NCBI RefSeq assembly: GCF_002925845.1
Contig: NZ_PDNI01000005.1
Span: forward strand, 1-64,000
DNA from: Roseovarius nitratireducens
GTDB lineage: Bacteria; Pseudomonadota; Alphaproteobacteria; Rhodobacterales; Rhodobacteraceae
Direction: 5' to 3'
Length of the DNA: 64,000 nucleotides
Shown: positions 30,301-40,923 of the stretch, one piece after another
How the letters are laid out: each line of letters begins with the position of its first letter
Numbering within the stretch: the first letter of the stretch is position 1
Translations under genes and position numbers: made by a program
Notes under the pieces: generated by a model
Seen by the model: only the letters and a program-made list of their open reading frames with translations
Told to the model about the DNA's origin: nothing
The model's database searches: none

Positions 30301-31380
30301 TCAGCGGGTCGCTGCCTCCTGTCCGTTGTCAGGCCCGGGCGGTGGGATCAACAGGGATGCATCGCCGTAGGAAAAGAATCGGTACCGCGCGGCGACGGCA
30401 TGGGCATAGATTGCGGCGATCCGCTCGCGGCCCATCAGCGCGCTGACCAGCATCATCAGCGTCGATTTCGGCAGGTGGAAATTGGTCATCAGCGCATCGG
30501 TCGCACGGAACGCGAAGCCGGGATAGATGAAGATGTCGGTCTCTCCCTGCCACGGTGCCACCTCGCCGGTGTCGCGCGCCGCCGTCTCGATCAGGCGAAG
30601 CGCGGTGGTGCCCACCGGGATGATCCGTCCTCCCGCCGCACGGGTGGCGGCAATCTCGGCGGCGACCTGCTCGCTCACCTCGCCCCATTCGGCGTGCATG
30701 CGATGGGTGGTGATGTCATCGACCTTTACCGGCAGGAAGGTGCCCGCCCCCACATGCAGCGTCACATGGGAAAACGTCACTCCCCGCGCGGCCAGGTCGA
30801 CCAGCACCACCTCGTCGAAATGCAGGCTCGCTGTCGGGGCCGCCACGGCACCGGGGCGGCGCGCCCAGACGGTCTGGTAATCTTCGCGGTCGCGGTCGTC
30901 GGCGGGCCGCCGCGCGGCGATGTAGGGCGGCAGCGGCATAGCACCTGCGGCATCAAGCGCAGCGTCGAAATCCTCGCCCGCGAGGTTGAAGCGCAGCCGC
31001 GCCTGCCCCTCGCCGCGCCCCTCGAGCACAGCCGAGAGCCCGGAGGCAAAGGTGATCTCCTCGCCCTCGCGCAGCTTTCTCAGCGGCTTGACCAGCGCGC
31101 TCCACGTGCCGTCGGCTTGCGGCTCCAGCAACGTGACCTCGATCCGCGCGCCCGCGCCGCCCGCGCGATGACGCCGTCCCGCGAGCCGAGCGGGAATTAC
31201 CCGCGTATCATTGAGTACCAGCCGGTCGCCCGCGCGCAGCCACGTTCCGAGATCGGTGACCCGGGAATCGTGGATCGCGTCGCCCTCGGCCACCAGAAGC
31301 CGCGCCGCGCGTCGCGGGCGCGCTGGCCGCGTGGCGATAAGATCCTCGGGCAGGGCAAAATCGAATTCATCGAGCTTCAT
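30301..31380 (-). CDS. queA: S-adenosylmethionine:tRNA ribosyltransferase-isomerase QueA
   Basis: Enzyme of 359 residues that adds the epoxycyclopentane group to preQ1 in tRNA during queuosine synthesis. Hallmarks are [30 protein letters not shown] and the conserved [14 protein letters not shown]. Its start overlaps the stop of the AsmA-like gene upstream (ATGA). Confidence 0.95.
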   Translation of the reverse strand: MKLDEFDFALPEDLIATRPARPRRAARLLVAEGDAIHDSRVTDLGTWLRAGDRLVLNDTRVIPARLAGRRHRAGGAGARIEVTLLEPQADGTWSALVKPLRKLREGEEITFASGLSAVLEGRGEGQARLRFNLAGEDFDAALDAAGAMPLPPYIAARRPADDRDREDYQTVWARRPGAVAAPTASLHFDEVVLVDLAARGVTFSHVTLHVGAGTFLPVKVDDITTHRMHAEWGEVSEQVAAEIAATRAAGGRIIPVGTTALRLIETAARDTGEVAPWQGETDIFIYPGFAFRATDALMTNFHLPKSTLMMLVSALMGRERIAAIYAHAVAARYRFFSYGDASLLIPPPGPDNGQEAATR

Positions 31381-34300
31381 GGGTCCTGTCTCTGGTAGGC
31401 CGGCGGCTTCTCGTTGGATGGGTCCCCGTCCGATGGCGTCGGCGGTTCTCCGTCCATCCGCGGGGTCGGCCTGCGGAACATCTCACGCAAAAATCCTGGC
31501 GTCAGCGCCGAGAGCGGGTTGACAGAAACCGCCGGGTCTTCGGAGGCACCGCGAAGCGTGAAGTTGAACCCGATAAGCCCTTCTCCAGGCCGGGTAAAGG
31601 CCCCACCGATGGCGTTGAGCAGATAGACCGGCGACAGCACGCCCTGCATGTCCATTCGCTTGGTGGCGAGGTTGTAATAGCCGTCCATCGATATCCCCAC
31701 CGACGCACCGACCGCGCTACCCTGCGTAACGATCAGTCGATCTGGCGTCAGGCGAAACCGCGCGTTAACGGACGTGAAGTGCAGCCCTTGTCCGTAGAAC
31801 TGCTCGATCAACCCGACAATGCTGATGGTGTTAAGCAGCGCCGCCAGCGCCGGGGCCCGCTTGACGCGCAACTGCTCGATGGCGAGCACGCCGTCATAGC
31901 TGCCGGGGCCGCCTGCGGGTGTTAGCCTGAGGTCGAGCACGCCGTTGCGGGCATCCTCGAGAATGCCCGCCGCCGCGAGCAGCCCTCCCGCGTCGCCCGA
32001 GCGAATGCGAAAGGCGCTGCGCCCAGCGCTCGTCGGGATCACGTCGCCCTCGACCGGCGTGCGCCCATTCACCCGCGCGGTAAAGCTGCCGCGCGCACCG
32101 CCGTGCGTCTCCAGCGTGGCCGAAAACCCGGTGAGCGCAATACCGTCGGAGATACGCAATTCGTCCAGTTGCAGATTGACCGGCCCGCCGTCACCGCCAT
32201 CACCCGCGCCGAGCGCGCCATGTCGCAGATCGACGGTGCCTGCGGTCACCTCCACCCGCGGTGACTGTCCCACCCCGCGCCCGACGAGCGTGGCCGCCAC
32301 GTCGAGCCAATCGTCTACTTCCACGCGAGTGAACCGCGCCCGCGCGAGGCTGCCATTCGGAGACAGCCGCACCTCGCCGCGCGCCCGGAGCCCGCCCGCC
32401 TCGAGCGCCAGCGTGTCGATCTGCGGCGGCGTGCCCAGCGTGCCCGCAACATCGAGCTGTCCTGTGGCCTGGCGGCTCAGCGCCCAGTCGAGCGGCGCGA
32501 TCCGCAGGCCGACCCCCATCAGATCGGAGGTGAGTGCGAACTCCGCCGGCGCGTCGCGCGCCAGAGCGATATCGACAGTTGCTCGCCCCTCGCCCGTCAG
32601 GCTGCCCTCGGGCAGCGTGATCCCGAACTCGTCGAGGAACCGCTGCGATAGTTCGATCTCGCCGCGCACGCGGCTCGCCCCGCCGGTGTCGGGCCCCAAA
32701 GGCAAGGTCCAGGTCCCCGCGACCGGCACGCTCCCGATTCGCGCCTCCCCCGCGATGGCGAGCGCCTCATTATCGGCCTCGACCGAGAGACCGCTCGCCG
32801 CCAAGACGCGCCCCTTGACCAATGTCTCGCTGCGCATGTCGGTAATCTCGCCGGTCACCGCAAAGGCCACCTCCTCGGGGGTGAGTTTCTGCTTGAGGAT
32901 AAAATCGAGCCGCCCCGTGAGGTCCGCGCGGCCATCGGCCAGCGTTACCGGGCGCCCGGCTTTTTGAAGGAATCGGAAGGGCGGCGAATCAAGCAGCGAC
33001 AGTGCCGCCGTGATCGTGCCGCGCGCCCGCAGATGCGCCTCGGCGGGACCCTTCTTGATGCGAACATCGGGGATGATGAAACTGGTGCCGGAAATATCCA
33101 CCCGTCCGCCCTGCGCCGCTGTCACGTGGCCCGACTCGGCATGGATGGTGAAACGATTGTCCCGAATCGAGGCGTGGCCTGAGGTCGCCTCGATCGGTGG
33201 CACCTCACGGACATAGACGGTCGAGAGGTCGGAGAACCCGAACCCGAGAAACAGATCCGGCGCGCGCCCCGGCTCCGCGCGCAGGCCAAACTGAACGTCG
33301 TGCAACACAATGCCGAGCACATTCTCGTCGATCCATGTGCGCGTCTTGGGCTTGATCGTGACGGGCCACAACTCCAGCAGGCGTTCGGGCGCGATGGTCT
33401 CCATCCGCCCCGAGACATCGACCGACCAGCCATCCGCCTGCCCTCGCGCCACCCCCGACAGGCGCAGCACCTCGCCCCGGTCCCGCAGCCGGAAATCGCC
33501 GACGGTGAGTGCGAACGGTTCAAGCTCGAGCCGCAGATCCGCGCCTGCCCCCTCGAATACTACCGGATCGGGGTAGAGCCCCGCGGGGTTGGCCGCGATC
33601 TCTCCGATGCGCACCTGCGCCTCAAGCGCGGCGGGCCAACCGCTCTCCATGCCCAGAAGCCGCGCGCGCCCCTCGGCGCGGGCGGTGCCCCAATCGCTTT
33701 CCACCGATATCTCGGAAAAATCGATCTGCCGGCGCTTCGGATCGTAGGTGAAATAGCTGCGCGCAGACCGGAACGGAATCGGCACCGTGGCCGCGTTGGG
33801 GCGCAACGCGCCTGCCCCGATCTGAAGCGTGGCGCTGAGCGGGCCCAGCCGTCCCTCTTGGTCAATCGTTGCGCGCAGTGCCCCCGAGATCGGGGCCTGC
33901 ACCGCCCCGAGCCATGCAAGCGCAGGCGACTGCCCGGCCAGTTCCCCGGCCGGGACATCCTCGAACCGGATGCCGAATTCCGCGACCGCGGACTCCAGGT
34001 TGCCGGTATAGTTCACCTCCAGACTGCTTGCGTATTCACGCGCGCCAAGCACGGTGATGTTGCCACGCAAGGTGATCCGGTCACCCTGGCGTTTCAACGT
34101 CGCCTGCCCGCCATCGGCCGACCAGGCCCGACCGCTGCGCGCGTCTTCGTAGCGCACGCTGATGTTGTCGGCCTCTACCTGCCTCAGCCGCGCCAACGCG
34201 GGCCGCGCCAGCATCTTGTCGATCTGTTCGGAAAAGCGGCCCTCGCGCGCAGGGTGGCGACCGCGCCCGTCACTGGCCTCGAACGCCACCGACAGGGCAC

Positions 34301-34775
34301 CATCCGCCCGCCGCCTCAGAATGAGTCGCCCGCCGTCGAGCCGCACGCGCGACAACGACACGTCGCCCGACAAGAGCGCCGTCCGCGACAGCGACACGTC
34401 GAGCGCCCCGAGATCGACGAGCCGCACGCCTTGGGCATCGAAGAGCGTGACCCCCTTCAGCACCACCTGCGGAACCATCCCGCCGTCAAGCCCCAGCGTG
34501 AGCGTCTCGAAACTCAACCGGTGCTCCGGCAACGCCGCGCCAATCCGCTGCTCGACCCGCTCGCGCATCCAGCCCGGCGCGGTGACACCCGCCGCCAGCA
34601 CTGCGACCACCCCAACGCTGACGATCAGCACGACCGCCACGCATCCAAGGCACAATTGCCCGAAATGGTGCAGCAGGCCGCGCCGCGGCGGCACGCGCGC
34701 GCGCGCCCCATCCGGCACCTCCCCGGATACCCGCTGGTCGCTCTGTTGCGTCTCTGGCTCGCTCATGCGTGTCAT
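31377..34775 (-). CDS. AsmA/DUF3971-like envelope protein
   Basis: Large protein of 1132 residues with a cytoplasmic Pro/Arg-rich tail, one transmembrane helix (about 38-60) and a long periplasmic beta-rich region. The end [12 protein letters not shown], then [20 protein letters not shown], is typical of AsmA-like C-terminal domains. This superfamily is linked to lipid traffic between membranes and outer-membrane homeostasis. AAGGTGG six bases before the ATG at 34775 favours that start over the ATG at 34766. It is translationally coupled to queA. Confidence 0.85.
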   Translation of the reverse strand: MTRMSEPETQQSDQRVSGEVPDGARARVPPRRGLLHHFGQLCLGCVAVVLIVSVGVVAVLAAGVTAPGWMRERVEQRIGAALPEHRLSFETLTLGLDGGMVPQVVLKGVTLFDAQGVRLVDLGALDVSLSRTALLSGDVSLSRVRLDGGRLILRRRADGALSVAFEASDGRGRHPAREGRFSEQIDKMLARPALARLRQVEADNISVRYEDARSGRAWSADGGQATLKRQGDRITLRGNITVLGAREYASSLEVNYTGNLESAVAEFGIRFEDVPAGELAGQSPALAWLGAVQAPISGALRATIDQEGRLGPLSATLQIGAGALRPNAATVPIPFRSARSYFTYDPKRRQIDFSEISVESDWGTARAEGRARLLGMESGWPAALEAQVRIGEIAANPAGLYPDPVVFEGAGADLRLELEPFALTVGDFRLRDRGEVLRLSGVARGQADGWSVDVSGRMETIAPERLLELWPVTIKPKTRTWIDENVLGIVLHDVQFGLRAEPGRAPDLFLGFGFSDLSTVYVREVPPIEATSGHASIRDNRFTIHAESGHVTAAQGGRVDISGTSFIIPDVRIKKGPAEAHLRARGTITAALSLLDSPPFRFLQKAGRPVTLADGRADLTGRLDFILKQKLTPEEVAFAVTGEITDMRSETLVKGRVLAASGLSVEADNEALAIAGEARIGSVPVAGTWTLPLGPDTGGASRVRGEIELSQRFLDEFGITLPEGSLTGEGRATVDIALARDAPAEFALTSDLMGVGLRIAPLDWALSRQATGQLDVAGTLGTPPQIDTLALEAGGLRARGEVRLSPNGSLARARFTRVEVDDWLDVAATLVGRGVGQSPRVEVTAGTVDLRHGALGAGDGGDGGPVNLQLDELRISDGIALTGFSATLETHGGARGSFTARVNGRTPVEGDVIPTSAGRSAFRIRSGDAGGLLAAAGILEDARNGVLDLRLTPAGGPGSYDGVLAIEQLRVKRAPALAALLNTISIVGLIEQFYGQGLHFTSVNARFRLTPDRLIVTQGSAVGASVGISMDGYYNLATKRMDMQGVLSPVYLLNAIGGAFTRPGEGLIGFNFTLRGASEDPAVSVNPLSALTPGFLREMFRRPTPRMDGEPPTPSDGDPSNEKPPAYQRQDP

Positions 34776-34886
34776 GCCGCGCCACCTTTGGCGCCCGGCT
34801 CTGCCTCGTGGCTTTATTCTTGCCCGTCCCGATCTAATATGCGTTCGGCAAGGAGTCATCACAAGCCGCATCACGAAGGAGCGCCC

Positions 34887-35348
34887 ATGCCCGACATCTC
34901 CGATATCGCCCCCGATTTTACCCTGCCGCGCGACGGCGGCGAAAGCGTCACGCTCTCGGCGCTGCGCCCCGTCGCGGTTGTGCTGTTCTTTTATCCGCGC
35001 GACGACACCTCCGGCTGCACCAAGGAGGCGGTGGCGTTTTCCGGTCTGCTCTCCGAGTTCGAGGCTGCGGGCGCGACGGTGCTGGGCATTTCCAAAGACA
35101 GCGCTGCCAGTCACGAGAAATTCCGCGACAAGCACGCGCTCACGGTGCCGCTCCTGTCGGATGCCGAGGCGGAGGTGTGCGAAGCCTACGGCGTGTGGAA
35201 GGAAAAGAACATGTACGGCAAGAAGTTCATGGGGATCGAGCGGTCTACCTTTCTGATCGACGGGGCGGGCCACATCGCGCGCGAATGGCGCAAGGTCAAG
35301 GTGCCCGGTCATGCCGAGGAGGTGCTCGAGGCGGTGCGCGCGCTGTGA
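34887..35348 (+). CDS. bcp: Thioredoxin-dependent thiol peroxidase (Bcp/PrxQ)
   Basis: Peroxiredoxin of 153 residues. The peroxidatic Cys is about residue 44 in DDTSGCTKEA, inside VLFFYPRDDTSGCT. The nearby resolving Cys of E. coli Bcp is replaced; another Cys lies in AEVCEAYGVW. AAGGAG precedes the ATG at 34887. It reduces hydroperoxides in the cytoplasm and is divergent from the AsmA-like gene. Confidence 0.94.
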   Translation: MPDISDIAPDFTLPRDGGESVTLSALRPVAVVLFFYPRDDTSGCTKEAVAFSGLLSEFEAAGATVLGISKDSAASHEKFRDKHALTVPLLSDAEAEVCEAYGVWKEKNMYGKKFMGIERSTFLIDGAGHIAREWRKVKVPGHAEEVLEAVRAL

Positions 35349-36172
35349 CCGACCGACCACTCGTAGAGATGGCCGTCGAGGTGCTGACTACCGCCGACGG
35401 TCGAGCCAAGGCGGCGCTGTCGCGGCTGCACGCGGCGACGTGGCAGGCGGCCCGAACCGAGGGACGCATGCCTCCCGTGGGGCGCGCCACGCCGCCCGCG
35501 CGCCCCGCCCGCCCCGATCGGCCCGAGTTGCTCGATCCCCGCGACGTCCCGCGCCGCCGTCCCGGCAGCCAGCAAGGCCGGATCGCCATGTTGCACGCGG
35601 TGGCGCATATCGAACTGAACGCTGTCGACCTGCACTGGGATATCGTCGCACGCTTTGCCGATACGCCGATGCCAGCCGGCTTCTACGACGACTGGGTGAA
35701 ATCAGCGGACGAGGAGTCCAAGCATTTCAACCTGATATGCGACTGCCTCGAGGAAATGGGCAGCCATTATGGTGCCCTGCCCGCCCATGCCGGGATGTGG
35801 CGCGCGGCCGAGGACACCGCCGATGATCTGATGGGGCGACTCGCCGTGGTGCCGATGGTTCTCGAGGCGCGCGGGCTCGACGTGACGCCGGGCATGATCG
35901 ACATTTTTGCCCGCGCGGGCGAGACACGCGCCGTCGAGGCGATGGAGGTGATTTACGCCGAGGAGGTGCACCACGTCTCCTACGGCTCGAAATGGTTCCA
36001 TTTCCTATGCGGGCGTCACGACCTAGACCCGAAGGACGTGTTTCACGACCTTGTGCGCCGCTATTTCCACGGTGCCCTCAAGCCGCCCTTCAACGAGGAG
36101 AAGCGCGCCGAGGCCGGGCTGCCGCCGGATTTCTACTGGCCACTCGCCGAGCGGCCAACAACTCAGGATTGA
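35345..36172 (+). CDS. Ferritin-like domain protein (DUF455)
   Basis: Protein of 275 residues. Candidate metal ligands occur in HIELNAVDLHWD, SADEESKHF and AEEVHHVSYG, a ferritin-like four-helix pattern. I take the GTG at 35345, overlapping the bcp stop as GTGA; an ATG at 35369 is the alternative. Coupling with a peroxidase suggests a redox or metal role, but none is established here. Confidence 0.82.
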   Translation: MTDRPLVEMAVEVLTTADGRAKAALSRLHAATWQAARTEGRMPPVGRATPPARPARPDRPELLDPRDVPRRRPGSQQGRIAMLHAVAHIELNAVDLHWDIVARFADTPMPAGFYDDWVKSADEESKHFNLICDCLEEMGSHYGALPAHAGMWRAAEDTADDLMGRLAVVPMVLEARGLDVTPGMIDIFARAGETRAVEAMEVIYAEEVHHVSYGSKWFHFLCGRHDLDPKDVFHDLVRRYFHGALKPPFNEEKRAEAGLPPDFYWPLAERPTTQD

Positions 36173-36195
36173 GCGAACCGGGGTGTAATCGGCAA

Positions 36196-36219
36196 GTTTC
36201 CGCCCAATGAGCGGGAAAC
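36196..36219. repeat. Hairpin between DUF455 and M23 peptidase genes
   Basis: GTTTCCGC (36196-36203) faces GCGGGAAAC (36211-36219) with one bulge and a short loop. No T run follows, so it is a poor terminator. It may be an RNA hairpin or chance. Confidence 0.3.
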
Positions 36220-36316
36220 CTCCGCCGAATCCGGGGCTTGTGGTCAAATTTCTTGCCCACCTCGCCGCCTCTGTCTAAGCACACGTGCAGACAGGGACAG
36301 AAGAAAGACCGCAACA

Positions 36317-37636
36317 TTGATACCAACGCTGGCGATCCGACTGCACGAGCTTCTCGAACGTCATTTTCCCGAACGCCGGGTGTTTCTGCGATCCGACACC
36401 GACACGCGCTTCATCCGGCTACGCCCCGGCACGCAGATCATCGCCGCTGTCGGCACCTGTGCGATCGTGGCCTGGACGATCATCGCGACCGCTGTTCTGG
36501 TGATGGACTCGATTGGCGCGGGCAATTTCCGCGAGCAGGCGAAGCGCGAATTGCAGACCTACGAGGCGCGGCTCAACGCGCTGGCCGAAGAGCGCGACCG
36601 CCGGGCACAGGAGGCACTGGCAGCGCAGGAGCGGTTCAGTTCGGCGCTGGCGCAGATATCGGCGATGCAGTCGGAACTTCTCGCCTCCGAGACGCGCCGA
36701 CGCGAGCTCGAAACCGGGCTCGAGATGGTCCAGGGCACCCTGCGCCGCGCCATGTCCGCGCGCGAAAATGCGCAGCACAAGGTTGCGCGCCTCACCTCGC
36801 AAATCCAGGCCGGGAAGGCCGAGAACCCCGACGCCGCAACCAGCCCAGCGGACGATCCCACGGTTGAGGTGCTGACCACCGCGCTCGCCGATGCGGCGCG
36901 TGAGCGCGACAAGACCCTCGCCGAGGCCGAGGACGCTCAGCGCGACGCCGAGGAGATGGCCTTCGAGTTGCGCCTCGTGAACGAGCGCAATTCCGAGATA
37001 TTCAGCCGCCTCGAGGACGCGATGACCATCTCGGTCGAGCCGCTGGAAACGATGTTTCGCAAGGCCGGTCTCGATCCGGATACGTTGATCGACACGGTAA
37101 GACGGGGCTATTCCGGGCAGGGTGGCCCGCTCACCCCGATCTCGCTCTCTACGCGCGGCACCGCCCCCTCACCGGAGGCCACGCGCGCCAACCGCATCCT
37201 GACACGGCTCGATGAGCTGAACCTCTATCGCCTCGCCGCCGGCAAGGTTCCGCTGGCGATTCCGGTCAAGGGCGCGTTCCGCTACACCTCAGGATTCGGC
37301 ATGCGGTGGGGGCGGTTGCACGCGGGCACTGATTTCGCCGGAGCGCATGGCACGCCCATCAACGCCACCGCCGACGGCGTTGTGACCCATGCAGGATGGC
37401 TGTCGGGCTACGGGCAGCTCGTCAAGATCAAGCACGCTTTCGGCATCGAAACGCGTTATGCGCACATGTCCAGAATCCGGGTACGCGAGGGCCAAAGGGT
37501 CTCGCGCGGGGATCGGATCGGTGATATGGGCAACACTGGACGTTCCACCGGCACCCACCTACACTACGAGGTTCGGGTGGATGGCAAGGCGATCAACCCC
37601 ATGACCTATATCAAGGCTGCGAGAGATGTTTTCTAA
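36317..37636 (+). CDS. M23-family peptidoglycan peptidase, membrane-anchored
   Basis: Protein of 439 residues with a transmembrane helix (about 40-62), a long periplasmic coiled coil (about 70-225), and a LytM/M23 domain. Zinc ligands are His and Asp in HAGTDFAG and the HxH in GTHLHYEV, with HMSRI between, so it should be an active endopeptidase. The best start is TTG at 36317; the next ATG falls after the membrane helix. It overlaps the bactofilin gene by 11 bases, a known pairing in cell-shape control. Confidence 0.9.
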   Translation: MIPTLAIRLHELLERHFPERRVFLRSDTDTRFIRLRPGTQIIAAVGTCAIVAWTIIATAVLVMDSIGAGNFREQAKRELQTYEARLNALAEERDRRAQEALAAQERFSSALAQISAMQSELLASETRRRELETGLEMVQGTLRRAMSARENAQHKVARLTSQIQAGKAENPDAATSPADDPTVEVLTTALADAARERDKTLAEAEDAQRDAEEMAFELRLVNERNSEIFSRLEDAMTISVEPLETMFRKAGLDPDTLIDTVRRGYSGQGGPLTPISLSTRGTAPSPEATRANRILTRLDELNLYRLAAGKVPLAIPVKGAFRYTSGFGMRWGRLHAGTDFAGAHGTPINATADGVVTHAGWLSGYGQLVKIKHAFGIETRYAHMSRIRVREGQRVSRGDRIGDMGNTGRSTGTHLHYEVRVDGKAINPMTYIKAARDVF

Positions 37637-38213
37637 GAGCAAGATCAACGAACCCGCACAAAAGCCCGCCGAGACCAAGCCGGCCACGACGGACACGCGG
37701 ACCGAAAGTCCCCGCGTCGATACCGGCGGCGAACAGCGAAGCACGTCGCCCAAGGCCAAGCCGCCGGCGTCGGTGCTGTCGTCGGACCTGCACGTGGTCG
37801 GCAACCTGCGCACAACCGGCGACATCCAGGTCGAGGGCACCATCGAGGGCGATATCCGCGCGCACCTGCTGACCGTCGGCGAAGGTGCCACCGTCAAGGG
37901 CGAGGTGATCGCCGATGACGTGGTGGTAAACGGGCGTATCGTGGGCCGCGTGCGCGGCCTCAAGGTGCGGCTCACCTCATCCGCGCGGGTCGAGGGCGAC
38001 ATCATTCACAAGACCATCGCCATCGAATCGGGTGCGCATTTCGAGGGATCGGTGCAGCGACAGGACGATCCGCTCTCGGGCAACAAGCCCGGCGCCAAGG
38101 GCGGCGCACAGGCGGCCCCAGCCCAGCACCAGCAGGGTGGGACGCAACAGGCGGCTGCACAGCAAGGCGGCGCGCAACCTGCTGCCAAGCCCGCGGACGC
38201 CAAGCAGAGCTGA
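37626..38213 (+). CDS. Bactofilin
   Basis: Cytoskeletal protein of 195 residues that forms filaments without nucleotide. The beta-helix core is at about 48-145 (LHVVGNLRTTGDIQVEGTIE, VIADDVVVNGRIVGRV, VEGDIIHKTIAIESGAHFEG). It is flanked by a charged Pro-rich head and a Gln/Ala/Gly-rich tail, both probably disordered. The gene starts inside the end of the M23 peptidase gene, suggesting that the bactofilin positions this peptidase. Confidence 0.93.
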   Translation: MFSKSKINEPAQKPAETKPATTDTRTESPRVDTGGEQRSTSPKAKPPASVLSSDLHVVGNLRTTGDIQVEGTIEGDIRAHLLTVGEGATVKGEVIADDVVVNGRIVGRVRGLKVRLTSSARVEGDIIHKTIAIESGAHFEGSVQRQDDPLSGNKPGAKGGAQAAPAQHQQGGTQQAAAQQGGAQPAAKPADAKQS

Positions 38214-38237
38214 TCCCGCAACCGACGCAACGCAGAA

Positions 38238-38268
38238 AAAGGCGCCCTGCCCCGGCAGCGGCGCCTTT
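38238..38268. terminator. Bidirectional terminator between bactofilin and HNH genes
   Basis: AAAGGCGCC (38238-38246) pairs perfectly with GGCGCCTTT (38260-38268), and the loop CTGCCCCGGCAGC can pair further. A-rich and T-rich flanks on both sides suit termination of the two convergent genes. Confidence 0.8.
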
Positions 38269-38289
38269 GTTGTGTGCGATGGTCGTGCC

Positions 38290-38925
38290 TCACGCCTCCA
38301 GCTCGGCATCCCAGTACAGGAAGTCGATCCAGCTCTCGTGCAAATGGTTGGGCGGGAACTTGCGGCCCATGTTGCGCAACTCCTCCGCCCCGGGGGGACG
38401 CGGCGGGCGGCGCAGGCTCATCCCAACCTGCCGCAGGCTGCGCGCGCCCTTGCGCAGGTTGCACGGAGAACAGGCGGCCACGACATTCTCCCAGCTTGTG
38501 CGCCCGCCGCGGGCGCGCGGCACCACGTGGTCGAAGGTCAGGTTGTCCTTTGTGCCACAATACTGACAGCGGAATTCGTCCCTCAGAAAAAGATTGAAGC
38601 GCGTGAAGGCCACGCGCTTCTGAGGTTTCACATAGTCTCGCAACACGATTACCGAAGGTATGCGTATCTCGGTACTCGGACTGCGCACCCAGTGATCGTA
38701 TTGCGCGACAATATCCACCCGGTCGGACCAGACCGCCTTGATCGCCTCCTGCCAGGTCCAGAGCGACAGAGGATAGTAGGAGAGTGGTCGGTAATCGGCA
38801 TTGAGCACCAGCGCCGGAAACTGCCGCAGTCCAGCCGGCTCTCTCACGAACTCGCTTCTGAAATCACCGTCCATCGCGTTCACAGCCCCTGTGGCGCCCT
38901 CTCTTGCGGCGGGCGGGACATGCAC
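38290..38925 (-). CDS. HNH endonuclease
   Basis: Protein of 211 residues. A zinc Cys pair is in FRCQYCGTKD, the HNH core is LTFDHVVPRARGGRTSWENVV, and a second pair is in ACSPCNLRKG. The conserved N-terminal FPALVLNADYRPLSYYPLS matches a widespread stand-alone HNH family. AGAGGGTGG before the ATG at 38925 supports that start over the ATG at 38874. Its cellular role is unclear. Confidence 0.88.
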   Translation of the reverse strand: MHVPPAAREGATGAVNAMDGDFRSEFVREPAGLRQFPALVLNADYRPLSYYPLSLWTWQEAIKAVWSDRVDIVAQYDHWVRSPSTEIRIPSVIVLRDYVKPQKRVAFTRFNLFLRDEFRCQYCGTKDNLTFDHVVPRARGGRTSWENVVAACSPCNLRKGARSLRQVGMSLRRPPRPPGAEELRNMGRKFPPNHLHESWIDFLYWDAELEA

Positions 38926-38939
38926 CCACCCTCTAAACT

Positions 38940-38967
38940 ACTATATATCGCGGCGACCACCTGACAA
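38940..38967 (-). promoter_or_regulatory. Sigma-70-type promoter for the HNH gene
   Basis: On the minus strand TTGTCA (38962-38967) and TATAGT (38940-38945) are separated by 16 bases, ending 15 bases before the ATG. The match is strong for an alphaproteobacterium, but the very short leader is a caution. Confidence 0.5.
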
Positions 38968-39032
38968 GCCTTAGATATTGGGCCACATCTAGCGATTCCA
39001 TAGCCGCGGAAGGTAACCGCCATGTGACACGC

Positions 39033-40853
39033 TCAGGCCGCAACACCTGGATCCTGCTCTGACTGCCGCCGCCACAGCGCTGCATAGCGACCACCGCGCG
39101 CCAGCAGGTCGGCATGGCTGCCCTGCTCGGCCACGCGACCGTCCTCCAGCACCACGATCCGATCGGCGCCCGCTACCGTCGAGAGACGGTGCGCGATCAT
39201 GATGACAGTGCGCCCCTCCGCAGCGCGGGCAAGCGCGTCCTGGATGTCGCGTTCTGTCCCGGTGTCGAGCGCACTGGTCGCCTCGTCGAGCAGCAGAATC
39301 GGCGGGTTCTTCAAGAGCGTGCGCGCGATTCCCACGCGCTGTTTCTCGCCACCCGAAAGCTTTAGCCCCCGCTCGCCGACCTGCGTGGCATAGCCCTCGG
39401 GAAGCCCGGCGATAAACTCGTGGATCTGGGCCGCCCGCGCCACTTCCTCGATCTCGGCCTGGGTCACGTCGTCGCGACCATATCCGATGTTGTAGCCGAT
39501 CGTGTCGTTGAACAGCACCGTGTCCTGCGGCACCACGCCGATGGCCGTGTGCAGGCTTTCGAGGGTGACATCGCGGATGTCCTGCCCGTCGATCGTGATG
39601 CGCCCGTCCTGAACATCGTAGAATCGGAACAACAGCCGCCCGATAGTCGACTTGCCCGATCCCGACGGTCCCACCACCGCGACCATCTGGCCAGCGGGCA
39701 CATCCAGCGTCACGCCCTTGAGGATGGGGTTGCCCGGATCGTAGCCAAAGCGCACATCCTCTAGCCGCACATTCGCGCCCGCTACGGCGAGCGGTCGCGC
39801 GCCCGCTCGCTCGCGCACGTCGGGCGGTTGATCAAGCAGGTCAAACATCTCGCCCATGTCCACCAGCGCCTGCCGGATCTCTCGATAGACCGTGCCGAGG
39901 AAATTGAGCGGCATGGTGATCTGGATCATGTAGGCGTTGACCATGACAAAATCGCCCACGGTCATCGTGCCCGCCTGTACGCCCGTGGCCGCCATCACCA
40001 TAACCGCCACCAGACCGCCGGTGATGAGGAATGACTGCCCAAAATTGAGGAACGAGAGCGAATAGGCGGTCATGAGCGCCGCGCGCTCGTAGCCCGCCAT
40101 CGCCCGGTCGTAACGCGCCGCCTCCAGCCCCTCGGCCCCGAAATACTTGACCGTTTCGTAATTGAGCAGGCTGTCGATGGCCTTCTGGTTGGCGTCGGTG
40201 TCCTGGTCGTTCATCTCGCGGCGCAGCTTCACGCGCCACTCGGTCACCTTGAAGGTAAAGGCGACATAGGCCGCGATCACCCCGGCCACCACCACCAGGT
40301 ACCAGATGTCGAAGGCCAGCCACAGGATCACCCCCACCATCAGCAGTTCGAGGATCAGCGGCGCGATGGAGAACAGCAGGAAGCGCAGCAGGAAATCGAC
40401 GCCCTTCACCCCGCGCTCTATGATCCGGCTCAGCCCACCGGTGCGCCGCGTCAGGTGATAGCTGAGCGAAAGCGCGTGGATATGGCGGAAGGTCTCGAGC
40501 GCAAGCTTGCGCAGCGCCCGCTGACCCACCTTGGCAAAGGCCGCGTCGCGCGCCTGCTGGAACCCCACGTTCATCAGCCGCGCCATGCCATAGGCCACGG
40601 TCAGCCCAATGGCCCCCGCCCCCAGCGCCCAAGCCGGACCTGGCCCCTCGCCCGCCAGCGCATCCACCGCCACCTTGTAGAACACCGGCGTCGTCACCGC
40701 GACCAGCTTGGCCACCAGCAAGAGCAGCAGCGCCAACACCACCCGGCGGCGCACCCACGGCTCTTCCGCGCTCCACAGGTAGGGGGCGACCCGGCGGATG
40801 ATCCGCCAGCCACCACTCTCGGGCGCGTGGCGTTCGGGGGAGGAGTCGGTCAT
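39033..40853 (-). CDS. Atm1/HMT1-like ABC exporter
   Basis: Half-transporter of 606 residues. About six helices are followed by an ATPase with Walker [10 protein letters not shown], signature LSGGEKQRVGIARTLL and Walker B ILLLDEATSALD. The segment LLNYETVKYFGAEGLE is a hallmark of the Atm1/HMT1 group, which exports glutathione-linked sulfur or metal conjugates. The start at 40853 follows AGGAG. Confidence 0.9.
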   Translation of the reverse strand: MTDSSPERHAPESGGWRIIRRVAPYLWSAEEPWVRRRVVLALLLLLVAKLVAVTTPVFYKVAVDALAGEGPGPAWALGAGAIGLTVAYGMARLMNVGFQQARDAAFAKVGQRALRKLALETFRHIHALSLSYHLTRRTGGLSRIIERGVKGVDFLLRFLLFSIAPLILELLMVGVILWLAFDIWYLVVVAGVIAAYVAFTFKVTEWRVKLRREMNDQDTDANQKAIDSLLNYETVKYFGAEGLEAARYDRAMAGYERAALMTAYSLSFLNFGQSFLITGGLVAVMVMAATGVQAGTMTVGDFVMVNAYMIQITMPLNFLGTVYREIRQALVDMGEMFDLLDQPPDVRERAGARPLAVAGANVRLEDVRFGYDPGNPILKGVTLDVPAGQMVAVVGPSGSGKSTIGRLLFRFYDVQDGRITIDGQDIRDVTLESLHTAIGVVPQDTVLFNDTIGYNIGYGRDDVTQAEIEEVARAAQIHEFIAGLPEGYATQVGERGLKLSGGEKQRVGIARTLLKNPPILLLDEATSALDTGTERDIQDALARAAEGRTVIMIAHRLSTVAGADRIVVLEDGRVAEQGSHADLLARGGRYAALWRRQSEQDPGVAA

Positions 40854-40923
40854 CGGTGGCTCGTGTCCTTGCTGCCGGACCCCACAGATAGCGGCGACAC
40901 CCACCGATGACCAGAGCGCGGCG

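Noticed and set aside
33300-35348. Long plus-strand frame opposite the AsmA-like gene that runs into bcp
   Set aside because: Only its last part (from 34887) is bcp; the rest is antisense shadow with no domain.
34776-35360. Upstream extension of the AsmA-like frame on the minus strand
   Set aside because: It would run through the bcp gene. The ATG at 34775 has a good ribosome-binding site and a normal N-terminus.
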